In this document: positions 1 to 5,917 of the stretch, piece after piece
How the letters are laid out: each line of letters begins with the position of its first letter
Numbering within the stretch: the first letter of the stretch is position 1
From: Clostridia bacterium
Lineage (GTDB): Bacteria > Bacillota > Clostridia > UMGS1810
Direction: 5' to 3'
DNA: 8,197 nucleotides
Assembly: GCA_017549745.1 (NCBI GenBank)
Contig: JAFYUA010000006.1
Location: forward strand, 1 to 8,197
Notes under the pieces: model-generated
Seen by the model: only the letters and a program-made list of their open reading frames with translations
What the model was told of the DNA's origin: nothing
Databases searched by the model: none
Position numbers and translations under genes: made by a program

Positions 1-1
1 C

Positions 2-778
2 ATCACAGCCGTTGTGAGCACCATGACCACAAGAAGCCTGCCCCCTCAGAGCTATGCTTACTATATCATAGCTCGCGAAAATGCAGAAACACTTGCCCCC
101 ATTTATATGAGCGTTGATAAGGTTGAAGATGGATTCATCTACAGTCAGGACGGCAACTATGAAGTAAGCTTTGAAAATGCAGAAGTTGGCATGTACAGAA
201 CCAAGAACATAGTGAAAGCCGAAGAGCTCACAAAAGGCAGTGACATATTCGTCTATGACGATATCATGACAATGAGCATTCCTGCTTTGGTTAATCCCAC
301 AAAGATTGTAATCATGAATATAGCTCAGCAAACAACCGAAATTAACAAAGCCGAAGCTTTAAGCGAAGAGGGAATACTCCTTGGCACAGACAAAGGCCTT
401 GAACTTGACAGAGAAGTTACAAGAGCAGAAGCTGTGACTCTTATTCAGAGAACAACTGCATCTGACAAAAAGGTGTATGTTTCTTCTTTTGATGATGTTG
501 CCGAAACTCATTGGGCATATTCAACCATAAGTTGGGCTGTTGAATCGAAAATCGTTCAGGGTGTTGGTGACAACAAATTTGAACCTGACAAAGCAGTTAC
601 TGCTAAAGAACTTGATATGATGCTTTTGAATGCACAGGGCGAAGAAATTGAATTCGACAATGCATTTTCTGCTGCAATCGAAAAAGGGCTTGTGACCGAA
701 GATGATGGTATTGCAGAAGATGATGTGCTTACAAGAGACGCTGTTGCAAAGATGATTTACAACTATTATATCGGCTGA
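2..778 (+). CDS. SLH-domain surface protein, C-terminal part (5' end outside window)
   Basis: The reading frame is already open at the left edge (codons from base 2 precede the GTG at 14), so this is the tail of a larger protein and the GTG is not a convincing start. Numbering from that GTG, residues ~1-100 form a beta-rich segment of no family I can name, ending in a hydrophobic strand (PTKIVIM). Residues ~105-254 hold three degenerate S-layer homology repeats: the first ends in EVTRAEAVTLIQR (134-146); the second is the clearest, with FDDV (159-162), HWAY (166-169) and GVGDNKFEPDKAVT (183-196); the third ends in LTRDAVAKMIYNYY (239-252). SLH trios normally bind pyruvylated secondary cell-wall polymer, so the protein should be anchored outside the cell wall. 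The function of the missing N-terminal part is unknown. A terminator follows 13 bases after the stop, so it is transcribed separately from the next gene. The SLH call is firm; the role is open. Confidence 0.85.
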   Translation: MTAVVSTMTTRSLPPQSYAYYIIARENAETLAPIYMSVDKVEDGFIYSQDGNYEVSFENAEVGMYRTKNIVKAEELTKGSDIFVYDDIMTMSIPALVNPTKIVIMNIAQQTTEINKAEALSEEGILLGTDKGLELDREVTRAEAVTLIQRTTASDKKVYVSSFDDVAETHWAYSTISWAVESKIVQGVGDNKFEPDKAVTAKELDMMLLNAQGEEIEFDNAFSAAIEKGLVTEDDGIAEDDVLTRDAVAKMIYNYYIG

Positions 779-791
779 TATGCTGCTTTTC

Positions 792-820
792 AAAAAAGAC
801 CTCTTTGTGGTCTTTTTTGT
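792..820 (+). terminator. Rho-independent terminator after the SLH gene
   Basis: A perfect 10-bp stem (792-801 AAAAAAGACC with 809-818 GGTCTTTTTT) encloses a 7-base loop. The descending arm ends in a run of six T. The A-run on the left also gives a T-run on the opposite strand, so it could work in both directions. It separates the SLH gene from the 914 unit. Confidence 0.9.
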
Positions 821-863
821 GTTATATGTTTATTTCCGTCTCTTTTATCATAAAAAAAGAATC

Positions 864-892
864 TTGTTTAAATAAATAAGATGATATATAAT
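864..892 (+). promoter_or_regulatory. Sigma-A type promoter for the 914-2355 unit
   Basis: The -35 element TTGTTT (864-869) and a perfect -10 TATAAT (887-892) are 17 bases apart, and the region is very AT-rich. Transcription should start at about 898-900, only ~14 bases before the ATG at 914. No palindromic operator is obvious around it. Confidence 0.8.
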
Positions 893-898
893 TGAAAC

Positions 899-908
899 AG
901 GCGGTGAT
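899..908 (+). promoter_or_regulatory. Ribosome binding site of the 914 gene, at the extreme 5' end of its transcript
   Basis: AGGCGGTGAT differs from the anti-SD complement AGGAGGTGAT at one base and lies five bases before the ATG at 914. Because the predicted transcription start falls at ~898-900, the site would begin almost at the first base of the mRNA. A slightly more upstream start would remove this oddity. Confidence 0.65.
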
Positions 909-913
909 AAAAA

Positions 914-1441
914 ATGAAAATATTAAATTTTGGCTCGTGCAATATCGATTATGTATATTCGCTCGAACACATTGTCGAAATCGGTGAAACCCAGACTTCA
1001 CACAAACTCGAGATTTTTCCTGGTGGAAAGGGTCTTAACCAGTCGATAGCAGCAGCTAAGGCTGGTGCCGTGATTTGTCATGCGGGTTGTGTGGGAAGCG
1101 ACAGTGATTTGCTCACTAATATATTAACTGACAATGGTGTTGATATTTCCTACATCACCAAAACATCCGAAAAAAATGGTCATGCCATCATTCAGGTGAG
1201 CAAGCATGGCGAAAATTCCATATTCCTTTATCCTGGTTCAAATGACATGGTGTCAAAGGAGTATATAGATTCTGTGCTTGAAAGCTTTGGCAAGGGTGAC
1301 ATCATTCTTTTGCATACTGATTTGTCGGTGGAGGAAATCAGTAATTGTATGGGTTATGAAAACAAAAGCTTTTTCAGAAAAATATTCAAAGAAAAGTATG
1401 GCAAAAACCCTTTGGAATTCAGGAAAAAAGGAGTAGAATAA
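914..1441 (+). CDS. Chimeric ORF: ribokinase (PfkB) N-terminal half fused to the C-terminal end of an AraC-type HTH
   Basis: The predicted product has 175 residues. Residues 1-~133 match the N-terminal part of ribokinase-family sugar kinases: GSCNID (7-12) at the substrate-binding start, the PfkB signature GGKGLNQSIAAAKAGA (37-52), GCVGSDS (58-64) and the strand DIILLH (129-134). From about residue 137 the sequence changes to the end of an AraC/XylS DNA-binding domain: LSVEEISNCMGYENKSFF (137-154), then IFKEKYGKNPLEFRKKG (157-173), which is the second helix-turn-helix and its closing helix. Intact ribokinases are ~300 residues with the catalytic GAGD motif and ATP site in the C-terminal half, all absent here. 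An AraC domain needs ~100 residues with two HTHs, of which only ~40 remain. Kinase activity and normal DNA binding are therefore both unlikely. The frame is unbroken, promoter and SD are good, and the stop lies 2 bases before the nucleoside hydrolase ATG. It may be a deletion fusion (effectively a pseudogene) or an assembly mis-join. Confidence 0.8.
   Translation: MKILNFGSCNIDYVYSLEHIVEIGETQTSHKLEIFPGGKGLNQSIAAAKAGAVICHAGCVGSDSDLLTNILTDNGVDISYITKTSEKNGHAIIQVSKHGENSIFLYPGSNDMVSKEYIDSVLESFGKGDIILLHTDLSVEEISNCMGYENKSFFRKIFKEKYGKNPLEFRKKGVE
1301..1348 (+). other. Junction between ribokinase-like and AraC-like sequence
   Basis: The change of family falls between about residues 130 and 145 of the 914 ORF. 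The stretch ILLHTDLSVEEIS is plausible in both contexts: ribokinases have a strand of the type DIILLQ followed by a helix, and AraC domains have LL-x-T-x-LSVEEIA before the second recognition helix. The exact point therefore cannot be fixed by eye. Such shared wording would suit recombination at short homology. No insertion sequence or long repeat is visible at the join. Confidence 0.6.
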
Positions 1442-1443
1442 TC

Positions 1444-2355
1444 ATGACAAATGAACGCCGACTGCAAAATCTATCAGTGCCCAATGGCAGAATTGATGTG
1501 GTTTTGGACACTGATGCATACAATGAGATTGATGACCAGTTTGCGATTGCATATTTGCTTAAATCAAAAGACAAGCTCACCACCAAAGCTTTGTATGCTG
1601 CACCGTTTTTAAATGACAAATCAATAAGCCCTGAAGATGGTATGAACAGAAGCTATGATGAAATCATTAAGATTTTGTCTCTGATGGGCGAAAATGCAGA
1701 GGTATATAGAGGCAGTGTCAGATATCTCGATGATGAGACCACTCCCGTCATTTCCGATGCAGCCAGAGACCTCGCTCATAGGGCAGAGGCTTATTCGCCC
1801 GAAAATCCGCTTTATGTGGTAGCCATAGGAGCAATCACTAATGTTGCATCTGCCATACTTCTCAATCCCAAAGTGGCAGAAAACACGGTTGTAGTGTGGC
1901 TTGGCGGTCATGCTCTTCATTATCACCACACCCAAGAATTCAACATGCGTCAGGATGTTGCAGCAGCAAGAGTTGTGATGGGAAGCGGAGTTCCTTTTGT
2001 TCAGCTTCCGTGCATGGGTGTAGTGAGCAGCTTCACCGTTTCAAAACCCGAGCTGGAATTTTGGCTCAAAGGCAAAAATGACCTTGCCAATTATCTTGCC
2101 CAAAACACTATAAAAGAAGCCGATAGCTATGCTCAAGGCATGGCGTGGACTCGCGTGATTTGGGATGTCACCGCAGTTGCTTGGCTTTTAAATGATGAAG
2201 AAAGGTTTATGGAATCACGGGTAATAACCACCCCTGTGCCCACATATGATAATTTTTATGCTACAGATTATAACGGATATCCCATGAGATATGTGTATAA
2301 TATCAATCGTGACAATCTTATGACCGATTTGTTTCAGAAGATAGCCGAAATATAA
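1444..2355 (+). CDS. Nucleoside hydrolase (inosine/uridine-preferring family homologue)
   Basis: At 303 residues this is close to the usual ~310 of the family, whose members cleave the N-glycosidic bond of ribonucleosides to base and ribose, with Ca2+ held by an aspartate cluster. Visible motifs are DTDAYNEIDDQFAIAYLL (22-39, the metal-binding N-terminal strand), VAIGAITNVASAILLNP (126-142), EFNMRQDVAAA (165-175, substrate loop) and WDVTAVAWLL (240-249) with the late metal aspartate D241. Two departures from textbook enzymes: the spacing between D24 and the D30-D31 pair is two residues longer than in DPGxDD, and the residue before D241 is Trp where classical purine/pyrimidine enzymes carry the catalytic His. 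The substrate may therefore differ. No signal peptide, so cytoplasmic. The ATG at 1444 has AAAGGAG (1427-1433) ten bases upstream, inside the end of the preceding ORF, so the two are probably translationally coupled. Pairing with a ribose kinase would fit nucleoside salvage, but that kinase is truncated here. Confidence 0.87.
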   Translation: MTNERRLQNLSVPNGRIDVVLDTDAYNEIDDQFAIAYLLKSKDKLTTKALYAAPFLNDKSISPEDGMNRSYDEIIKILSLMGENAEVYRGSVRYLDDETTPVISDAARDLAHRAEAYSPENPLYVVAIGAITNVASAILLNPKVAENTVVVWLGGHALHYHHTQEFNMRQDVAAARVVMGSGVPFVQLPCMGVVSSFTVSKPELEFWLKGKNDLANYLAQNTIKEADSYAQGMAWTRVIWDVTAVAWLLNDEERFMESRVITTPVPTYDNFYATDYNGYPMRYVYNINRDNLMTDLFQKIAEI

Positions 2356-2396
2356 ATACAAAAAACAACTAAAAGCACGCAAAAATCAACATCGCA

Positions 2397-2425
2397 TTGA
2401 CATCGCCAAATTGGTATGTTAAAAT
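2397..2425 (+). promoter_or_regulatory. Near-consensus sigma-A promoter for the carbohydrate unit
   Basis: A perfect -35 TTGACA (2397-2402), 17-base spacer and TAAAAT -10 (2420-2425, one mismatch), with TG at 2417-2418 giving an extended -10. Transcription should start near 2432. The element sits 41 bases after the nucleoside hydrolase stop and overlaps the ATG at 2416, which rules that ATG out as the start when this promoter is used. Confidence 0.85.
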
Positions 2426-2444
2426 TTGAAAAAACAATCAAAAT

Positions 2445-2450
2445 GGGGAT
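2445..2450 (+). promoter_or_regulatory. Ribosome binding site that places the glycoside hydrolase start at 2458
   Basis: GGGGAT lies 7-9 bases before the ATG at 2458 and is the only G-rich stretch in this leader. The ATGs at 2416 and 2449 have no purine-rich site at a proper distance, and 2416 lies upstream of the predicted transcript. It is a mediocre SD, so 2449 remains possible. Confidence 0.6.
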
Positions 2451-2457
2451 GTATACT

Positions 2458-4827
2458 ATGGATTTTAAAAATATACCGATAAATGCGCAGCCTGCCTATA
2501 CCTGGCTGTGGAACACAACTGTAACGCGCGATGGTATAAAGCATCGTATAGATGAAATGTATAGCCTTGGTATACGCGCTTTTTATGTGCTTGGCGAACC
2601 AGAAAATTTCAGACCTATGAGAAGACGCACCCATCTTTCTCCTGAATATCTCAGTGATGAATATATCGAGCTGGTTAAATATGCTTTCGAATATGCCAAA
2701 GAAAAAGGCATGTACACTTGGTTGTACAACGAGGGCGGCTTTCCGTCGGGCATGGTGTGCGGGCAGATTCGTTGCGCTCATCCCGAGCTTGCAATGAAAA
2801 ACATTGAAGTGTGCTCCTTTGTGCAAAAGAAAAACACTCCTGTTTCGTTGGCTGAAAATGTCATTGCCGCCTACGATGGTGAGTGTCGGGTAGTTAACGG
2901 AGATGTTTTTGCAACAGATACCATTCTTACATTGTATTGTGCCAATAATGAAATTAATAATGTCATACAAACTGATAACGCATCTGCGCGAAATACAGAA
3001 ATTTTCATTGAGTTAACTCACGAAAAACTCAAAAAACACTTTGGCGATGCCATGGGCACCGACATAAAACTGATGTTTGACGATGAAGCTTGCATGGGCA
3101 CATGGACAGATGGTCTCGAAAAGATATTTTTAGATAAATACGGCTATGACATTGCCGACTATATGCCTTGCATATTTGGTGGCAAAGAACCCACCACCGA
3201 AAGCGAACATAGAGCAAGCAGTGATTATTATATGCTTTGCGGTGACCTTGTGCGTGACAATTATTTTGCCCCCATGAAAAAATGGCTCAATTCACACAAT
3301 ATGCTCTCTGTTGGACATCTTGACAATGACCACAATGAAAACTTCTGCCTTACCAACCGTTACGGCAACGCAATCAAAACACTGAGAGAATTCGATATAC
3401 CAGGCATAGATGTAATATGGAATCAGATAACCTATCCCAAGCACGGCTATCGCCAGAGTGGAATTATGGAGTTTTTCCCTCGCTGGGTTTCATCTGCCGC
3501 ACGCCAGTGCGGTCATAGCATGTGCCTGAGCGAAAGTCTTGCAGTATATGGTGCACATGTGGACCCTGAGCTTATGCGATATGTGGTTAATTATCAGGCA
3601 GTGAGAGGCGTGAGCCTTTTTAACTTCATGGTCATGTCCTATGACCGCACCACCCCTATGGTTCATCAGTATCGCCCCAATTTTGTTGGCGACAATCTGT
3701 GCATGGAGCATCTCAAGGAAATAAATGATTACACTGCCCGTATTTCATATATTCTTCAAAGCTCTAAGGCAGACATCAAAACTGCCTTGTATTATCCTGC
3801 GCGCACAATTTGTTCAAGAGGCGAAGCTGGCAAATCAGCCGCCGAGGATTTTAAAAATATCGGTGAAATACTTGAGCGTGAGGGCGTATCCTTTGATATA
3901 ATCGACGAAGACATCGTGTCTGCCTCAAAGCTTGAAAATTCATGTCTTGTATATAATGACATAGTGTACGAAAATGTTTTCACTCCTGTGTGCACTTATG
4001 AGCACGAAGCTGTGAAAGATATTCTGTCATGCACAGGGGCGCTAATTGAGCCTTGCATATCCCGCAAAAACTCTTTTCTTCTTGCAAGAAAAGTCCTTTT
4101 TGATAATGGCGACGAGGGATTTCTTATTTGCAACACATCAGGCAAACAAGTGCGCGATGTTGTGCAAATTCCGTGCACCAAACCTGTGTACCGCATTGAT
4201 TTAGCCAATGGCGAAATATATATTCCCGACCACACCGCCAAATCCGATATCACAGCTGTGCCGCTTGAACTGGGCAGGGGTGAAGCAGTATTTTTGCTCT
4301 TTAGTGGCAGAGATATCAAAGCTTGCATTCCTGCGCAAAAACAATATGTCTGCACTCTTACTGATTTTGAATCATATGTGTCCAGAGAGTACAAAATCGG
4401 CAATGACCAAGCCATAACAAACACATATTATTCACATGGCAAAATCCAAAACGGACTGTATAAGTGGCCATCCGATTTTTCAGGTGAAGTCACATATACT
4501 CACTTCCTTGCAAATCTCACACCTGGCACCTACGAGCTCGACTTGGGAAAGGTCAGCTGTGTTGCCACTGTGTATATCGATGGCGCTGAGGTTGGCAAGA
4601 CCTCTATGCCCCCCTATGCAGTGCAATTCGAGCTTCATTCGCCCTGTGCGCAGCTTGCGATTGCCGTGTCAAACACATGCGCCAATGAGTGCGTGAGAAC
4701 TGATTATTTTTCTTTGAGCGACCCTGCCGATGTGGGCCCGTATCATGAAAAAATGAACCTTGAAGAAAAGGCATTTTCATCGGGCGGATTGCATGGACCT
4801 GTTATTCTTAAGCGTATTATCAATTAA
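2458..4827 (+). CDS. GH106-like glycoside hydrolase (putative alpha-L-rhamnosidase family), cytoplasmic
   Basis: The product has 789 residues from the chosen start (803 if the ATG at 2416 is used). The N-terminal part has the GH106-like signature layout: AYTWLWNTTVTRDGIKHRID, then FYVLGEPENF (42-51), PEYLSDEYIELVKYAFEYAKEKGM and YNEGGFPSGM (90-99), as in a TIM-barrel enzyme. FDDEACMGTW (207-216) offers E210, and LSESLAVYG (357-365) offers E359, as candidate catalytic or binding acids; equivalence to characterised residues is not proven. PGIDVIW (315-321) also fits the family. The last ~130 residues form a beta-sandwich like that of GH2 enzymes and end in the hallmark SGGLHGPVILKR (775-786). 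There is no signal peptide or membrane segment, and about 25 cysteines suggest a reducing compartment, so it should act on imported oligosaccharide. Characterised GH106 enzymes remove alpha-L-rhamnose; distant members are untested. It heads a unit with an esterase 87 bases downstream and an AraC regulator. Family-level confidence is good; the substrate is uncertain. Confidence 0.82.
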   Translation: MDFKNIPINAQPAYTWLWNTTVTRDGIKHRIDEMYSLGIRAFYVLGEPENFRPMRRRTHLSPEYLSDEYIELVKYAFEYAKEKGMYTWLYNEGGFPSGMVCGQIRCAHPELAMKNIEVCSFVQKKNTPVSLAENVIAAYDGECRVVNGDVFATDTILTLYCANNEINNVIQTDNASARNTEIFIELTHEKLKKHFGDAMGTDIKLMFDDEACMGTWTDGLEKIFLDKYGYDIADYMPCIFGGKEPTTESEHRASSDYYMLCGDLVRDNYFAPMKKWLNSHNMLSVGHLDNDHNENFCLTNRYGNAIKTLREFDIPGIDVIWNQITYPKHGYRQSGIMEFFPRWVSSAARQCGHSMCLSESLAVYGAHVDPELMRYVVNYQAVRGVSLFNFMVMSYDRTTPMVHQYRPNFVGDNLCMEHLKEINDYTARISYILQSSKADIKTALYYPARTICSRGEAGKSAAEDFKNIGEILEREGVSFDIIDEDIVSASKLENSCLVYNDIVYENVFTPVCTYEHEAVKDILSCTGALIEPCISRKNSFLLARKVLFDNGDEGFLICNTSGKQVRDVVQIPCTKPVYRIDLANGEIYIPDHTAKSDITAVPLELGRGEAVFLLFSGRDIKACIPAQKQYVCTLTDFESYVSREYKIGNDQAITNTYYSHGKIQNGLYKWPSDFSGEVTYTHFLANLTPGTYELDLGKVSCVATVYIDGAEVGKTSMPPYAVQFELHSPCAQLAIAVSNTCANECVRTDYFSLSDPADVGPYHEKMNLEEKAFSSGGLHGPVILKRIIN

Positions 4828-4914
4828 TAGCTGGAAACAAGATGCTTTGTTGATGATAAACTTTATATACGCCGTAATAAATTAAAATACTAAAACGAAA
4901 GTGAGAAGATAATA

Positions 4915-5874
4915 ATGCCATTAGTAGATATGTCTGTTGAAAAGCTGTTTGAATATGAGGGAATTTCTCCGTGTCCTAATGATATAGATGAATATTGGGA
5001 CACAGCTCTTGCCGAAATGGATGCTGTCAATCATAATGCTGAATTTATAAAAAAAGAATTTTCATCAAAAATAGCTGATATGTATGATTTGTATTATACG
5101 GGCACCAAAAATGCCAGAATACATGCCAAGGTTGCAGTTCCCAAAAACGAAAAAGGCAAGCTGCCTGCTGTGTTGATGTTTCATGGGCTTGGGGGCTCAT
5201 CCTGTGAGTGGAATGGTCTTTTGAAGTATGCCTCGCAGGGACATGTTGTTGCTTTTATGGATTCAAGAGGTCAGGCAGGATTATCAGAAGATGTTGGCCA
5301 AGTATCTGGCACAACATATACAACCCCATTCACAAGAGGTCTCGAAGGTGATAAACATGATCTTTTAATGCGTGACATGTTTCTTGATACTGCATTGCTT
5401 GCAAAAATAATAATGGAGCTTGATTATGTTGATGAAACTCGTGTGGGAGTAACTGGTGTTTCGCAGGGGGGTGCCCTTAGCGTTGCCTGCGCCTGCCTTG
5501 TGCCTCAAATCAAAAAATGTGCACCGTGTTATCCCTATCTTTCCGATTACAAACGCGTGTACGAAATGGATTTAAATAAAAATGCATACGAAGGTCTTAG
5601 ATATTATTTCAGAAATTTTGATCCTACACATGAGCGTTTTGATGAAATCTATGAAAAGTTAGGGTATATAGATATTCAAAACCTTGCAAAACGCATGAGA
5701 GCAGAGCTGTTGATGTTTACAGCGCTTATGGATACTACTTGCCCGCCCTCTACTCAGTTTGCAATGTATAATAAGGTTACATCAAAAAAAGATGTTATAT
5801 TTTATCCCGAATATGCACATGAACCGCTTAAAGGTGCCGAGGATATCATTTTTGAATTTCTTAGCGACCTATAA
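4915..5874 (+). CDS. CE7-type acetyl esterase (acetyl xylan esterase / cephalosporin-C deacetylase family)
   Basis: At 319 residues it has the usual CE7 length (~320). The alpha/beta-hydrolase landmarks are in order: the oxyanion strand VLMFHGLGG (87-94 region), the CE7-specific RGQ (118-120), the nucleophile elbow GVSQGG (181-186) with Ser183, Asp273 in ALMDTTCPPST, and His302 in YAHEPL, where the family has its conserved HE pair. Family enzymes remove O-acetyl groups from short acetylated xylo-oligosaccharides and other small acetyl esters, usually as cytoplasmic hexamers. No signal peptide is present, which agrees. The ATG at 4915 is preceded by AAAGTGAGAAG (4898-4908), a moderate SD. The 87-base gap after the glycoside hydrolase holds no hairpin terminator and only a weak promoter-like match (TTGATG at 4850-4855 with no good -10), so co-transcription is likely. 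Its role here is probably deacetylation of the imported sugar before or after glycosidic cleavage. Confidence 0.92.
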   Translation: MPLVDMSVEKLFEYEGISPCPNDIDEYWDTALAEMDAVNHNAEFIKKEFSSKIADMYDLYYTGTKNARIHAKVAVPKNEKGKLPAVLMFHGLGGSSCEWNGLLKYASQGHVVAFMDSRGQAGLSEDVGQVSGTTYTTPFTRGLEGDKHDLLMRDMFLDTALLAKIIMELDYVDETRVGVTGVSQGGALSVACACLVPQIKKCAPCYPYLSDYKRVYEMDLNKNAYEGLRYYFRNFDPTHERFDEIYEKLGYIDIQNLAKRMRAELLMFTALMDTTCPPSTQFAMYNKVTSKKDVIFYPEYAHEPLKGAEDIIFEFLSDL

Positions 5875-5904
5875 ATATTTCAATGATACTTTAGTAATCA
5901 GAAC

Positions 5905-5910
5905 GGAGAA
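5905..5910 (+). promoter_or_regulatory. Ribosome binding site fixing the AraC regulator start at 5918
   Basis: GGAGAA ends seven bases before the ATG at 5918. The frame stays open upstream to an ATG at 5759, but that extension lies inside the esterase gene, has no comparable SD and adds 53 residues unlike any AraC domain. Confidence 0.75.
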
Positions 5911-5917
5911 ATTTGAG

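Noticed and set aside
521..793. Minus-strand open frame opposite the SLH repeats
   Set aside because: No SD or promoter, Cys/Phe-rich translation without domains, and the plus strand clearly encodes SLH repeats.
1320..1441. AraC-like tail considered as a duplicated fragment of the 5918 regulator
   Set aside because: The residues differ throughout apart from family-conserved positions, so it comes from another regulator.
2359..2367. CAAAAAACA shared with 6845-6853 upstream of the two carbohydrate promoters, considered as an AraC site
   Set aside because: Nine bases of mostly A in an AT-rich region are expected by chance, and the two copies lie at different distances from their promoters.
2406..2414. 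CCAAATTGG between -35 and -10, considered as an operator
   Set aside because: The four-base arms do not extend further and no second copy is seen near the other promoters.
2419..2970. Long minus-strand open frame (183 codons) opposite the glycoside hydrolase
   Set aside because: It is a shadow of a well-supported plus-strand gene, with low-complexity, domain-free translation.
4847..4888. Possible promoter before the esterase (TTGATG at 4850; TAAAAT at 4883-4888)
   Set aside because: The -35 and -10 candidates are not at workable spacing (27 bases apart), and no better pair exists; co-transcription from 2397 is simpler.
5759..5917. Upstream extension of the AraC regulator frame to an ATG at 5759
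   Set aside because: It lies almost wholly inside the esterase gene in another frame, lacks an SD and encodes no family sequence; ATG 5918 has a good SD.
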